Shown: in pieces, positions 1-8,620 of the stretch
Layout of the letters: each line of letters begins with the position of its first letter
How positions within the stretch are numbered: position 1 is the first letter of the stretch
From: JAAYEA01 sp012689325
Lineage (GTDB): Bacteria; Chloroflexota; Anaerolineae; JAAYEA01
Assembly (NCBI GenBank): GCA_036841525.1
Contig: DAITVZ010000003.1
Location: forward strand, 62,001-126,000
Direction of reading: 5' to 3'
DNA: 64,000 bases
Notes under the pieces: generated by a model
What the model was told of the DNA's origin: nothing
Seen by the model: the letters and a program-made list of their open reading frames with translations, nothing else
The model's database searches: none
Position numbers and translations under genes: made by a program

Positions 1-1127
1 TTGTATCGCTGGGAGAGACGCTCCAGCTCGGGGACCAGGTCGGGAATCTGGGCGAAAGGCACCACCACGTCCTCGATGCTCTGCACCGGGCAATAGACCT
101 TGAACGCCTCGGCGATGTTCCGGCGCACCGCCCAGACCCGCTCCTGCGTGGTATAGTTGTCCGCCACATAGACCTCGATGGCGCCGTGCGCCATGCACAG
201 CTCCCCGATGGTCTCGCTCTCCTGTTGCACCAGCGCCTCGCTGTTGCCATCCACCTCGATCAGGAGCATCGCCTCCGCCTGCTCGTAGGGCAGCTCCTCG
301 TTCAGGTAGCGGCAGGTGGTCTCCACCGAAAGCTTGTCCATGAACTCGACGGCCGTGGGGATGATGCGCCCGTTGGTCATGATCTCGGGGACCATATCCA
401 TGGCCGTGGAGACGTCCTTGAAGAGCGCCAAAAGGTCCACCTTGTGCGTGGGCAGCGGCAAGAGCTTGAGCGTGATCCGCGTAAAGATCCCCAGCGTCCC
501 CTCCGAGCCCACCATGAGGTGCAGCAGGTCATAGCCGGTGACGTCCTTGACCCGCTTGCCGCCCAACTGGACGATCTCGCCCGTGGGCAGCACCACCTCC
601 AGGCCCAGCACGTAGCGGCTGGTCACGCCATACTTGATGGCCTTGCCGCCGCCGGCGTTCTCCGCCACGTTGCCGCCGATGAAACAGGTCTCCACGCTCA
701 TGGGATAGCCCGCGTAAAACAGCCCCATCTCCTTGACCGCCTCGTTGATGGTGTTGGTCACCACCCCCGGCTCGACCGTGACGGTGAGGTTGGCGCGGTC
801 GACCTCCAGGATGCGGTTCATCCGCTCCACGGAGAGGAGTATCCCGCCGAACACCGGCACCGCCCCGCCCGAGAGCCCGGACCCCGCCCCCCGCGGCGTG
901 ACGGGGATGCGCTCGCGGTTGGCCAGCCGCATGATCCGCGCGATCTCGTCCGCTGTGGCCGGCTTGACCACCACCTCGGGCATATGCGCGTATTCCGCGC
1001 CGGCGACCTCGTCGTGGCTGTAGGTCTCCAGCTTGTCGGCGTCGCCAAAGATCACATTGCGCTCGCCGACGATCTCGCACAGCTCGCGCACGATGGGCGC
1101 GGTCACGGGTTCATATCGAGTCATCAT
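1..1127 (-). CDS. glcD: FAD-linked 2-hydroxyacid dehydrogenase, GlcD/LctD type (C-terminus off window)
   Basis: Reading inward from the start gives about 375 codons before the left edge cuts the gene. The family oxidises lactate or glycolate with FAD in the vanillyl-alcohol-oxidase fold. The FAD_binding_4 signature is clear: TPRGAGSGLSGGAVP near residues 60-74, then a glycine/asparagine-rich GGNVAENAGGGKAIKYG stretch and YVLGLEVVLPTGE. The FAD-oxidase C domain follows (VGSEGTLGIFTRITLKLLP). ATG at 1127 or 1124 (two adjacent ATGs) follows AAGGTG. It lies downstream of etfB-etfA on the same strand. That arrangement is known from lactate dehydrogenase/Etf complexes of anaerobes, where Etf takes electrons from the flavoenzyme; the lactate substrate is inferred. 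Glycolate or D-2-hydroxyglutarate remain possible. Confidence 0.88.
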   Translation of the reverse strand, partial: MMTRYEPVTAPIVRELCEIVGERNVIFGDADKLETYSHDEVAGAEYAHMPEVVVKPATADEIARIMRLANRERIPVTPRGAGSGLSGGAVPVFGGILLSVERMNRILEVDRANLTVTVEPGVVTNTINEAVKEMGLFYAGYPMSVETCFIGGNVAENAGGGKAIKYGVTSRYVLGLEVVLPTGEIVQLGGKRVKDVTGYDLLHLMVGSEGTLGIFTRITLKLLPLPTHKVDLLALFKDVSTAMDMVPEIMTNGRIIPTAVEFMDKLSVETTCRYLNEELPYEQAEAMLLIEVDGNSEALVQQESETIGELCMAHGAIEVYVADNYTTQERVWAVRRNIAEAFKVYCPVQSIEDVVVPFAQIPDLVPELERLSQRY

Positions 1128-1188
1128 CGCACCTTTTCGCTTTTCTCGGCTCATCACTACCACGGCCAGTCTCCGCAGCGGCCCACGC

Positions 1189-1563
1189 TCACGCGACCAA
1201 CTGGACGAAGAGCTTTTCCAGCTCGAGGCGGGGATCGTCGCACAGCCCCGAATGCACGGAAGAAACCTGGATCGTGGCGCTGCGCGGCGTGGTCAGCCAG
1301 TGAAACCGCTCGCCCTGGCTCATCCCGCCGAGCTCGCCGCCGTCCTCGCACACCCGTCGGATCATCGCCAGATGCTCCTCCACCTGCTCGGCGTCGCAGG
1401 CCGGGTCCAGCGCGGCCAGCCGCTCCCGGTCCAGGCGCAGGCGCGCCGCCAGGTAACGCGCCGCCCGGCAACAGAGGATCACCCCAACGTTGAGGAACTC
1501 TTCCCTCTCCACGCGGGGCACCACGCGCACCACGGCGTAATCAAAGGCGCTTGGCCCGGGCAT
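1189..1563 (-). CDS. DUF3037 family protein
   Basis: A 124-residue protein starting MPGPSAFDYAVVRVVPRVER, the typical DUF3037 opening (an aromatic 'Y..vrvvP.v.REEF.NVGVil' pattern). FLNVGVILCC follows near residue 27. DUF3037 has no established biochemical function. The start overlaps the end of the HipA-like kinase gene by 23 nt, so translation is probably coupled. These two families are often neighbours, and the kinase may act with or on this protein (inference). No membrane segment or signal peptide is visible. The next gene on this strand (GlcD-like) begins 61 nt downstream. Confidence 0.75.
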   Translation of the reverse strand: MPGPSAFDYAVVRVVPRVEREEFLNVGVILCCRAARYLAARLRLDRERLAALDPACDAEQVEEHLAMIRRVCEDGGELGGMSQGERFHWLTTPRSATIQVSSVHSGLCDDPRLELEKLFVQLVA

Positions 1564-2320
1564 CCACAGCCTCCCTGACGAACACCTCAGACGCTTCCAG
1601 CCGCCGCTGCAGATACGCCAAGTAGGCGCCGCGGTGCTCCTCCCGGCTGGCAAAGCTCGGCTCCTCGCCCAGCCACTCCTCCGGAACCTGGCCGACGATC
1701 TCGCGAAGGAGCGCGGACGACAGCCGGGGCTTGAGCCGGGCATCGGCGCTCCACAGGTCCGCCGCCTGGGAGAGCAGCACGTGATCGCGGATGTAGGGGA
1801 AGGGGCTGGCGCTGCGGTCGAGATAGCCCTCCCAGGAATGGTGGAAATAGAGCGCCGCGCCGTGATCGATGAGCCACAACTGCCCCTCGCTCACCAGGAT
1901 ATTGACGTTGCGCGCCGTGCGGTCCACGTTGCTGATATAGGCGTCGAACCAGACGATCTCGGAGGCCAGCGGATCGCTGACAGGGTATACCCTGGGCGAG
2001 AAGGCGAATGAGCGTGACAGATAGGCCATGCCCAGGTTGAGCCCGGCGCTGGCCCGCAACAGGTCGCGTATCTCGGGGTCGCCTTCGTTGCGCCCGATGG
2101 CGGGATCGAGCCGCAGCAGCGCCAGCTCGGGCACCGGCAGCCCCAGCGCGCGACCGATCTCGCCCGCCAGCAGCTCGGCGATCAGCGCCTTGGGCCCCTG
2201 GCCAGCGCCCGCGAACTTGCAGACGTACATCCTGCCGTCATCCGCCTCCACGATGGCGGGCAGCGACCCACCCTCGCGCAGCGGCGTGACGTAGCGCCGG
2301 ACCTCCAGCGTGGGTATCAC
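1541..2320 (-). CDS. HipA-like protein kinase family protein
   Basis: 259 residues, GTG start overlapping the etfA stop as GTGA. The protein resembles the kinase fold of HipA/PI3-4-kinase-like families. A lysine region YVCKFAG near residue 34 could bind ATP. The catalytic loop is SNVDRTARNVNIL (D and N of the Dx4N pattern near residues 131-138), and LIDHGAALYF near residue 150 supplies the metal-binding Asp. It is much shorter than Escherichia coli HipA (about 440 aa) and has no HipB-like DNA-binding partner next to it. Instead it overlaps a DUF3037 gene. It sits inside an electron-transfer operon, so a role in regulating that metabolism is possible but unproven. The substrate is unknown. Confidence 0.72.
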   Translation of the reverse strand: MIPTLEVRRYVTPLREGGSLPAIVEADDGRMYVCKFAGAGQGPKALIAELLAGEIGRALGLPVPELALLRLDPAIGRNEGDPEIRDLLRASAGLNLGMAYLSRSFAFSPRVYPVSDPLASEIVWFDAYISNVDRTARNVNILVSEGQLWLIDHGAALYFHHSWEGYLDRSASPFPYIRDHVLLSQAADLWSADARLKPRLSSALLREIVGQVPEEWLGEEPSFASREEHRGAYLAYLQRRLEASEVFVREAVDARAKRL

Positions 2321-3321
2321 GGCGTCCCCTTGGCCTCGCGGATGCGCTCCAGCAGCGCGGGGAGCACCTGGAACAGGTCGCCCACGATGCCGACATCCGC
2401 CACCTGAAAGATTTGCGCGTCGGGGTCCGCATTGATGGCGATGATGTGCTCGGAGGTCTGCATCCCGGCCAGGTGTTGGATCGAGCCCGAGATGCCGCAG
2501 GCCAGATACAGCCGCGGCGAGACCGTCTTGCCGCTCAGGCCCACCTGGTGGGGATAGGGCTGCCAGCCACGGTCCACCGCTGCCCGCGAGGCGCCGACGC
2601 TGCCGCCCAGCGCCTCGGCCAGCTCGCCTAGCAGCCGAAAGCCCTCGGCCCGGCCCATGCCCCGCCCGCCCGACACCACCACATCGGCATCGGCCAGGGG
2701 GATCTCCCCCTCGTCCCTCTCGAACGACTCCAACCGCACCCGCGAGGCCAAGAGCGCCTCGGGTACGGACACGCGAACCACCTCGCCGGTTCGCCCTTCC
2801 TGTCGCGGCGCGGGTCGCATGGAGCGCGGGCGCACCGTCGCCATCTGGGGCCGGGCGTCCGGCGTCACGATGGTGGCCATGATGTTGCCGCCGATGGCCG
2901 GCCGTGTCTGCAACAGGTTCCCCGTCTTGGGGTCGATCTCTAGCCCCGTGCAGTCGGCGGTGAGCCCGGCGTGGACCTGCACCGAGAGGTAGGGCATCAG
3001 CGTGCGGCCGGTGGTCGTGGCGGCAGCGATCACAACCTCGGGATGGTAGGTCTCGACCAGATGGCGCAGCGCCCCGGCGAAGGGCTCCACGGCGAAATGG
3101 GCCAGCGCGGGATGCTCCACCACGTACACGCGATCCGCGCCGCGGGCGATCAGCTCTTCCGCCTGCGCCTGGGAGACCTCCGCGCCCAACACCACCGCGC
3201 AGAGGCGGCAGCCTTTGGCCTCGGCCAGCGCGCGCCCCCGCGCCAACAGCTCAAAGGAGACCGAGTGCAGCTTGCCCTCGTGTTGCTCGGCCAGCGTCCA
3301 GACATCGACCCAATCCGTCAT
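2317..3321 (-). CDS. etfA: Electron transfer flavoprotein alpha subunit
   Basis: 334 residues with the two-domain EtfA layout. The N-terminal domain (about 1-190) carries the adenine-nucleotide-like fold (LAEQHEGKLHSVSFELLARG). The C-terminal FAD domain (about 205-330) carries VVSGGRGMG, then the diagnostic VGLSGKTVSPRLYLACGISG, the IQHLAGMQ turn and IIAINADPDAQIFQVADVGI. It pairs with EtfB to move electrons from flavin dehydrogenases. It starts 17 nt after the etfB stop, with GAGGAGAGG upstream, and overlaps the downstream HipA-like gene by 4 nt. Length and motifs are normal for the family. The probable dehydrogenase partner is the GlcD-like gene three positions downstream. Confidence 0.95.
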   Translation of the reverse strand: MTDWVDVWTLAEQHEGKLHSVSFELLARGRALAEAKGCRLCAVVLGAEVSQAQAEELIARGADRVYVVEHPALAHFAVEPFAGALRHLVETYHPEVVIAAATTTGRTLMPYLSVQVHAGLTADCTGLEIDPKTGNLLQTRPAIGGNIMATIVTPDARPQMATVRPRSMRPAPRQEGRTGEVVRVSVPEALLASRVRLESFERDEGEIPLADADVVVSGGRGMGRAEGFRLLGELAEALGGSVGASRAAVDRGWQPYPHQVGLSGKTVSPRLYLACGISGSIQHLAGMQTSEHIIAINADPDAQIFQVADVGIVGDLFQVLPALLERIREAKGTP

Positions 3322-3337
3322 CTCGACAGCCTCTCCT

Positions 3338-4138
3338 CTAGCTCAGGATGCGCCATTCGCGCAGCCGGGCCATGACCGCGTCCACGGCCCGGTCCACGTC
3401 CTCGGCTTCTTTGATGCGGATGATCTCGCCCTGGCGCGCCACCTGTGGCTTCTCGATCTTGACGACGCGCGTCGGCGAGCCCTTCAGCCCCAGCCAATCC
3501 TCCCGCGCCTCGATCTCGGGCGGGCCCCAGACCGGCACCTGCGCCTGGCGGGCGCGCTGCTTGCCCCGCAGAGTCGGCAGCCGCGGATAGGCGATCTCTT
3601 TGACCACCGTCAGCACGGCCGGCAGCGCCGCCCACAGCCGCTCGCGCCCGCCCTCCACCAGCCGCTCCACCCGCACGCCGCCATCGGCCAACTCGCCGAT
3701 CTTGCTGACGTAGGTGATCGCCGGCAGCCCCAGGAAGGAGGCGATGCCCGGCCCCACCTGGCCCGTGTCGCCATCGGTGGCCCGCTCGCCGCAGATGATC
3801 AGGTCGAATGGCCCCAGCTTGCGGATCGCTTGCGCGAGGGCATAGGCGGTGGCCCAGGTGTCCGACCCGGCAAAGCGCCGGTCGCTCAGGAGGACCGCCT
3901 CGTCGCAGCCCATGGCCATGGCCTCGCGCAGCGCCTTGTCCGCCGCCGGCGGGCCCATGGAGAGCGCGACGACCTGGCCGCCGTGGGCCTCGCGCAGCCG
4001 CAGCGCCGCCTCGATGGCATAGAGGTCCAGCGGGTTGACGATGGCCTCCACCCCGCTGCGCACCATGGTCCCCGTCTCGGGGTCCATCTTGACGTTGCTG
4101 GTTTCCGGCACTTGTTTGATTGGCACGATGAGGCGCAT
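3338..4138 (-). CDS. etfB: Electron transfer flavoprotein beta subunit, probably of the bifurcating type
   Basis: 266 residues, ATG preceded by GGAAGGAA. The EtfB fold is clear: IVPIKQVPETSNVKMDPETG at the N-terminus, RFAGSDTWATAYALA near residues 88-102 and ATDGDTGQVGPGIASFLGLP near residue 120. The combination of FAGSDTxATxYxLA and DGDTxQVGP is characteristic of the Etf group that carries a second FAD and bifurcates electrons in anaerobes (CarD/LctB/FixA-like). That subgroup assignment is from recalled motifs and not from an alignment. First gene of a minus-strand operon, driven by a promoter at 4169-4197 that is divergent from the GH28 promoter. Confidence 0.94.
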   Translation of the reverse strand: MRLIVPIKQVPETSNVKMDPETGTMVRSGVEAIVNPLDLYAIEAALRLREAHGGQVVALSMGPPAADKALREAMAMGCDEAVLLSDRRFAGSDTWATAYALAQAIRKLGPFDLIICGERATDGDTGQVGPGIASFLGLPAITYVSKIGELADGGVRVERLVEGGRERLWAALPAVLTVVKEIAYPRLPTLRGKQRARQAQVPVWGPPEIEAREDWLGLKGSPTRVVKIEKPQVARQGEIIRIKEAEDVDRAVDAVMARLREWRILS

Positions 4139-4168
4139 GTAGTTTCCTTCCGCTTGTGTTGACGCCCT

Positions 4169-4197
4169 ATTATACGCGGGCCCGGGCGTTCTGGCGA
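4169..4197 (-). promoter_or_regulatory. Sigma-70-like promoter of the etf operon
   Basis: On the minus strand TCGCCA (4197-4192), a 17-nt spacer, then a perfect TATAAT (4174-4169), about 31 nt before the etfB ATG. Arranged back to back with the GH28 promoter. Confidence 0.6.
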
Positions 4198-4198
4198 A

Positions 4199-4226
4199 TT
4201 GACAGCGGGCGCAATCGGGCTACACT
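4199..4226 (+). promoter_or_regulatory. Sigma-70-like promoter of the GH28 gene
   Basis: TTGACA at 4199-4204, 16-nt spacer, TACACT at 4221-4226. The GH28 ATG lies 65 nt further on, after AAGGAGG. Only two bases separate its -35 box from the -35 box of the divergent etf promoter. Confidence 0.6.
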
Positions 4227-4291
4227 TTCCGCGCAGCTTGACCCCGCAGCATCCATCTCTGGCGCCGCACACGCTCACCCAAGGAGGCCGT

Positions 4292-5830
4292 ATGGAAAGC
4301 AACTCGCTCGCCCATCTGCCAGGCGTCCTGGATGTCACGACCCTGGGCGTCGTCGGCGACGGCGCCACCCTCAACACCCAAGCCCTCGCCCGGGCCATCG
4401 CGCTCGTCGCGGGGCAAGGCGGCGGAACGCTCTACTTTCCTCCAGGGGATTACCTCTCGGGGACCATCGTCCTCGCCGCGAACCTGACGCTATACCTGGA
4501 GACCGGCGCCACCCTCCGCGCCAGCCCTAACCGCGCCGACTATACCCAGCCCGCCTTTATCTATGCCGAGGATGCCCCCAACGTCGCCATCCGCGGGCGC
4601 GGCGCCATCAATGGCAGCGGCACGTCCTTCTGGAAGCGGGAGGAGGGGCGCTGGCGCGTCGGCGAGTGGCGCCCCGGACGCATGGTCCAGTTCGTGCGCT
4701 GCCATAACCTGCTCATCGAGGACGTCACGCTGACCAACAGCCCCGCCTGGACGCTGCACCCGGTGGACTGCGACGGCGTCGCCATCCGGGGGATCACCAT
4801 CCTCAACGGCATGTACGAGGAGAACGGCCCCAACACCGACGGCATCGACCCCGACGGCTGCTCCTTCGTGCGCATCTCGGACTGCTACCTGCAGACCGGC
4901 GACGATAGCATCGTGATCAAGATCACCAATCGCCCCGGCGGGCGGCGGGCCTGCCGCGATATCGTCGTCACCAATTGCGTGCTGCGCTCCTCCGAGACGG
5001 CGCTCAAGATCGGCTCAGAGACCCATGGCGAGTTCCGCAACATCTCGTTTTCCAACTGCACCATCGTGGACGCGGGCTGCGGCATCGGCCTGTGGATGCG
5101 CGACGGCGGCTCCATCGACGGCTGGACCGTGAACAACATCTCCATGACCCTGCCCAAGGGCGGGGTGCCGATCTATCTGTGGGCCTGGCCGCGGATCGAC
5201 CACGACGCCATCCACCCGGCGGAGGGCAAGACCATCGCCGACTATGGGCCGGCCGGCACGGTGCGCAACGTCCTCATCTCCAACGTCACCGCCACCGGCG
5301 ATGGCGGGGTCTTGATCAGCGGCGCGCCCAACCAGCCGCTGGAGGGGATCACCCTCGACAACGTGCGCATCACCATGCGCGGCCGCACAGACAAGCCGCT
5401 GCACGCCGCGCCGCCCCTCCCCTTCCCCGTCTGGGGCCACCACCGCGCGCCCTATGACCTCTTTTGCCGCTACGTCACCGGCCTGACGCTCCGCAGCGTG
5501 CGGTTTGCCTGGGGGACGCCGGAAAAGCCCGCCTGGGGCAGCGCCATGCGCTGCCAGTACGTCAACGACCTGGAGCTGGATGGGTTTTCCGGGCGACAGG
5601 CGGCCGGCGCCGACGCCCCCGCCATCTGGCTGCGCGCGGTGCATGGCGCCTTCATCCACGACTGCTGGGCGCCGCGGGGCACGGGAACCTTTGTGCGGCT
5701 GGACGAGGCCACGCGGGACGTCACGCTGATGAACAACGAGCTGAGCCGCGCCGCCGAGATGTTCGCCGTGGTCCCCGGCTCCAGCTCTCAGGAGCCCTTC
5801 TGCTCCGGCAACCGCTACCGCCGCGCGTAG
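4292..5830 (+). CDS. Glycoside hydrolase family 28 protein (polygalacturonase-like)
   Basis: 512 residues; ATG chosen because AAGGAGG lies just upstream and the conserved domain begins right after it. A right-handed beta-helix of the pectin-lyase fold opens with DVTTLGVVGDGATLNTQAL, then GGGTLYFPPGDYLSGTI. GH28 active-site motifs are present: NTDGID at 181-186 and GDDSIVIK at 203-210 (general acid and base aspartates). The usual GHG motif region reads ALKIGSETHGEF at 237-248, a variation common in the exo-acting and rhamnogalacturonan-type branches. No signal peptide is visible, so it should act in the cytoplasm on imported oligogalacturonides or rhamnogalacturonan fragments (inference). Convergent with the following MFS gene, whose stop lies 7 nt away. 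Confidence 0.9.
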   Translation: MESNSLAHLPGVLDVTTLGVVGDGATLNTQALARAIALVAGQGGGTLYFPPGDYLSGTIVLAANLTLYLETGATLRASPNRADYTQPAFIYAEDAPNVAIRGRGAINGSGTSFWKREEGRWRVGEWRPGRMVQFVRCHNLLIEDVTLTNSPAWTLHPVDCDGVAIRGITILNGMYEENGPNTDGIDPDGCSFVRISDCYLQTGDDSIVIKITNRPGGRRACRDIVVTNCVLRSSETALKIGSETHGEFRNISFSNCTIVDAGCGIGLWMRDGGSIDGWTVNNISMTLPKGGVPIYLWAWPRIDHDAIHPAEGKTIADYGPAGTVRNVLISNVTATGDGGVLISGAPNQPLEGITLDNVRITMRGRTDKPLHAAPPLPFPVWGHHRAPYDLFCRYVTGLTLRSVRFAWGTPEKPAWGSAMRCQYVNDLELDGFSGRQAAGADAPAIWLRAVHGAFIHDCWAPRGTGTFVRLDEATRDVTLMNNELSRAAEMFAVVPGSSSQEPFCSGNRYRRA

Positions 5831-5836
5831 CCCGGC

Positions 5837-7201
5837 TCACTTGCCCGGGACGAGGCCCAGGCTATCGGGCGCGCGCGCCGGCCGCAGCGAAAAGCCCAGC
5901 GCCCCAAAGAGACGCATCAGCCCGCCGATCACGATCACCGGCAGGATGCCCAGCCGGTCGGCCAGGGCCACGCCCAACAGCGGCATGACGAACGCACCGA
6001 TGTTCATGATCACTGAATAGATGCTGATATAGCTGGGGAGCCGCTCCGACGGGCAGACCTTGATCAGCAGGTTATAGTGGCTGAGGCTGATCCCGGGCAT
6101 GAGCAGGTTGTTGATCACCGCGGCGACCATGATCGGCGGCAGGGCCTGCCAGGCCGCCACCCAGAGCGGGAAAAAGCCGCAGGCCGGCGCCATCCAGCGC
6201 AGCACCTTGTTCTCGCCCAGGCGCGCGATGATCTTTTGCCAGAGGTAATAGCCGCCGATGGCGCTGAGGTTGGCCACGGCGGTGATCGTGCCCACCCAGG
6301 CGTCGGTGGCGCCCAGGTGCTTCAGGTAATAGATGATGTACAGCGGCGACACCAGCCACGCCCCCAGGTCCAGCAGCAGCGTGTTGAGCACCATCCGCAC
6401 GTAATTGTCGTTGGCCGCCAGCAGCTCGCGCGCCTGCGCCAGGGTCACCCGCGGGCGCCGTTCCTTGCTCCGCTCGCGCACTGGCGACTCGGGCACCCGC
6501 AGCTTCCAGATCTGCCAGGTGCCGGCGCAGGAAAAGAGCCAGCCGATGCCATAGACGATCTGGTAGCCGTAGGGAAAGACGATGGCGTCCAGCAGGCGGC
6601 CCATCAGCGGCACCGCCACGATCACCGCGGCGCTGAGGATCATGTTGCGCTGGGCCATGATGCTGGCCCGCCGCCGCTCCGGGATCGTCTCCGCCAGCAC
6701 GCTATCCCAACCCGCGTTGAACGTCGCCAGCACCAGGTTGCTGTAGAGGATCAGCCCCACGAAAACCTCGGCCTGGTAACGCCGCACGAAAAAGGGCATC
6801 AGCGCGATAAAGAGGTAGGCCAGGCGGTGCAAAAAGATGCTCCCCGCCACCCAGGGGAGGCGGTGGCGTCGGCTCTCGATGAACCGCGCGGCGGGGAGCG
6901 TGGTGATCACCACGATCAGCGCCGGCAGGGAGGACATCAGGCCGATGAGCTGGTTGGAGGCGCCCAGGCGCACGGCAAAGTTGCCGTTGAACGAGGCCGC
7001 CGAGCTGATCACCCCCGCCCAGATCAGCATGGTCCGCAGGTCCCACAGGTTGCGGCCCACCACGTCCGTTTCCGGCGGGCGCGCCAGGGCCGCAGCCACC
7101 TTGCCCAGCACCCGCGGCCAGCGGATCCCTGGCCTGCGCGGCGGCATCAGCGGCTCCATGTTGAGCGCGTTCCCCCCGCCCTGCGTCCCTTCCTCGGCCA
7201 T
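5837..7201 (-). CDS. MFS transporter, paralogue 1 of 3
   Basis: 454 residues, with about 10-12 hydrophobic segments. The ATG at 7201 follows GAGGGGGACGG and lies 36 nt from a good promoter (7237-7265). Longer upstream readings of the frame would overlap that promoter. Landmarks are NFAVRLGASNQLIGLMSSLP in the first transmembrane pair, FNAGWDSVLAETIPERRRA (an MFS-type loop), FPYGYQIVYGIG, LLDLGAWLVSPLYIIYYLKH and LSHYNLLIKVCPSERLPSYI. The same landmarks recur in the genes at 36836 and 38251. The substrate is not deducible from sequence. The position between a GH28 gene and a sugar-acid dehydratase suggests an oligosaccharide or sugar acid (inference). Confidence 0.85.
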   Translation of the reverse strand: MAEEGTQGGGNALNMEPLMPPRRPGIRWPRVLGKVAAALARPPETDVVGRNLWDLRTMLIWAGVISSAASFNGNFAVRLGASNQLIGLMSSLPALIVVITTLPAARFIESRRHRLPWVAGSIFLHRLAYLFIALMPFFVRRYQAEVFVGLILYSNLVLATFNAGWDSVLAETIPERRRASIMAQRNMILSAAVIVAVPLMGRLLDAIVFPYGYQIVYGIGWLFSCAGTWQIWKLRVPESPVRERSKERRPRVTLAQARELLAANDNYVRMVLNTLLLDLGAWLVSPLYIIYYLKHLGATDAWVGTITAVANLSAIGGYYLWQKIIARLGENKVLRWMAPACGFFPLWVAAWQALPPIMVAAVINNLLMPGISLSHYNLLIKVCPSERLPSYISIYSVIMNIGAFVMPLLGVALADRLGILPVIVIGGLMRLFGALGFSLRPARAPDSLGLVPGK

Positions 7202-7236
7202 CCGTCCCCCTCGCTTGCGCAAATTGCACCGTGCGG

Positions 7237-7265
7237 ATTCTACGCGGAAACGGGTTTCTTGTCCA
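7237..7265 (-). promoter_or_regulatory. Promoter of MFS transporter 1
   Basis: Minus-strand TGGACA (7265-7260), 17-nt spacer, TAGAAT (7242-7237), with the ATG at 7201. Five of six matches in each box. Confidence 0.6.
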
Positions 7266-7331
7266 CAAGGGAGGACGAGTTGCAGGTTGCAGGAGGGGGG
7301 CGGAGCAACGAGACAAGTCGCGGTGCGGCAT

Positions 7332-7359
7332 TTGCGCGCTGAGCCACTGTGGCTATGAT
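7332..7359 (+). promoter_or_regulatory. Candidate promoter of the rhamnonate-dehydratase-like gene
   Basis: TTGCGC at 7332-7337, 16-nt spacer, TATGAT at 7354-7359. Transcription from here would give a leader of about 100 nt that contains the ATCCGTG repeat at 7404-7450. Confidence 0.45.
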
Positions 7360-7403
7360 GCACCGAGGTGAGGCCAGAGCCGCAGTGACTATATGAATGG
7401 CTC

Positions 7404-7450
7404 TGATCTCCTGATCCGTGCGATCCGTCCGCATCTGCGTCCCACTTTCC
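7404..7450 (+). repeat. ATCCGTG-family intergenic repeat, half copy (A)
   Basis: Contains GATCCGTGCGATCCGTCC followed by CATCTGCGTCCC, the same right-arm pattern seen at 48045, 50640, 53680 and 56794. Only the right half is present here. The terminal CCC ends about 22 nt before the ATG at 7466, just ahead of the ribosome binding site GAGGGAG. Confidence 0.6.
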
Positions 7451-7465
7451 GAGGGAGCGAGTGCC

Positions 7466-8620
7466 ATGAACATCACCGACATTTCCATCGTCCGCATCAA
7501 CCAGCCGGCGCGCGAGGAACGGACCGCCGCCTGGCGCGAGGGGTGGTACACCGAGGCCGAGGTCGCCAACCCCATGTCGCGCTTTCCCAAGGTCAAGCGC
7601 CACCGCAACCTCTGGCGGCCCCAATGGTCCAGCGCGTATGTCAAAGCCACCGCCGAGGACGGGACCTGGGGACTGGGGATGCTCTGGCCGCTGGAGCCCT
7701 GCGCGGCGGTGGTGGAGCACCTCGCGCCGCACCTGGTCGGCGAGGACGCCTTGGCCCTGGACAAGCTCGCCGACATGATGTTCCGCCTCACCAAGCCCTA
7801 CGGCTCCACCGGCCTGGCCTCCTACGCCATCAGCGCGCTGGACCTGGCGCTCTGGGACCTCAAGGGCAAGCTGCTCGGCCAGCCGGTGTACAAGCTGCTG
7901 GGCGGCGCGCACAAGGAGCGCGTCCGCTGCTACGCCACCGGCAACGACGTGGACTGGTACCGCGAACTGGGCTTCACCGCCTTCAAGCTCGCCTGCCCCT
8001 ACGGCCCCGCCGACGGGCTGGACGGCATCCGCAAGAACGAGGAATTCGTCGCCCAGGCGCGGGCGCGCGTCGGCGAGCAGGCCGACCTGATGCTCGACTG
8101 CTGGATGGCCTTCGACGTCGAGTACACCGTCCGCCTGGCCGAGACGCTGCGCCCCTACCGCCTGCGCTGGATCGAAGAGTGCCTGGTCCCGGAGGACCTG
8201 GACGCGCACATCGCGCTGCGGCAGCGGCTCCCCTGGCAGGGCCTCGCCACCGGCGAGCACTGGTACACCGCCGTCCCCTTCCAGTGGGCCGTCCGCCACC
8301 AGGTGGCCGACATCCTCCAGCCCGACATCCACTGGTGCGGCGGGCTGAGCGTCTGCCAAAAGATCGGCGCCATGGCCGAGGCGGGCGGGGTCAGCGTGAT
8401 GCTCCACGGCGGCGGCAACACCGCGCCGGGGCAGCACTTTTCCGTCGCCGCCCCGGCCGCGCCCTGGTGCGAGTACTTTGTGGGCGCCGCCCCCGGCATC
8501 CCGCTGGACGAGACCCCGCGCCTCCCCGGCGTCCCGGTGCCCGTGGACGGCTGGCTGGCCCCCAGCGACGCCCCCGGTTTTGGCCTGGACGTCCCCGAGT
8601 CCTGGATCGAGCCGCTATAG
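7466..8620 (+). CDS. Enolase-superfamily sugar-acid dehydratase, L-rhamnonate dehydratase-like
   Basis: 384 residues; ATG preceded by GAGGGAG. Many stretches match L-rhamnonate dehydratase: NPMSRFP near 36, GQPVYKLLGGA near 138, CYATG at 155-159, LMLDCWMAFDVEY at 208-220, WIEECLVP at 235-242, ATGEHW near 261, ILQPDIHWCGGL near 283 and PGFGLDVPE near the end. Metal ligands would be D211, E237/E238 and E264; H314 in MLHGGG would be the general acid/base. Such enzymes dehydrate 6-deoxy sugar acids (rhamnonate, and fuconate in relatives) to 2-keto-3-deoxy acids. A GH95 fucosidase is encoded elsewhere in the window, so fuconate is worth considering. Convergent with, and overlapping by 6 nt, the M28 peptidase gene. 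Confidence 0.85.
   Translation: MNITDISIVRINQPAREERTAAWREGWYTEAEVANPMSRFPKVKRHRNLWRPQWSSAYVKATAEDGTWGLGMLWPLEPCAAVVEHLAPHLVGEDALALDKLADMMFRLTKPYGSTGLASYAISALDLALWDLKGKLLGQPVYKLLGGAHKERVRCYATGNDVDWYRELGFTAFKLACPYGPADGLDGIRKNEEFVAQARARVGEQADLMLDCWMAFDVEYTVRLAETLRPYRLRWIEECLVPEDLDAHIALRQRLPWQGLATGEHWYTAVPFQWAVRHQVADILQPDIHWCGGLSVCQKIGAMAEAGGVSVMLHGGGNTAPGQHFSVAAPAAPWCEYFVGAAPGIPLDETPRLPGVPVPVDGWLAPSDAPGFGLDVPESWIEPL

Noticed and set aside
1541..2320. HipA-like gene as a HipAB toxin-antitoxin system
   Set aside because: No HipB-like DNA-binding gene is near, the protein is short, and it overlaps DUF3037 inside a metabolic operon.
7202..8437. A longer MFS protein of 866 residues beginning within the dehydratase gene
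   Set aside because: The extra N-terminal 400 residues are antisense to the dehydratase, and a promoter and ribosome binding site support the start at 7201.
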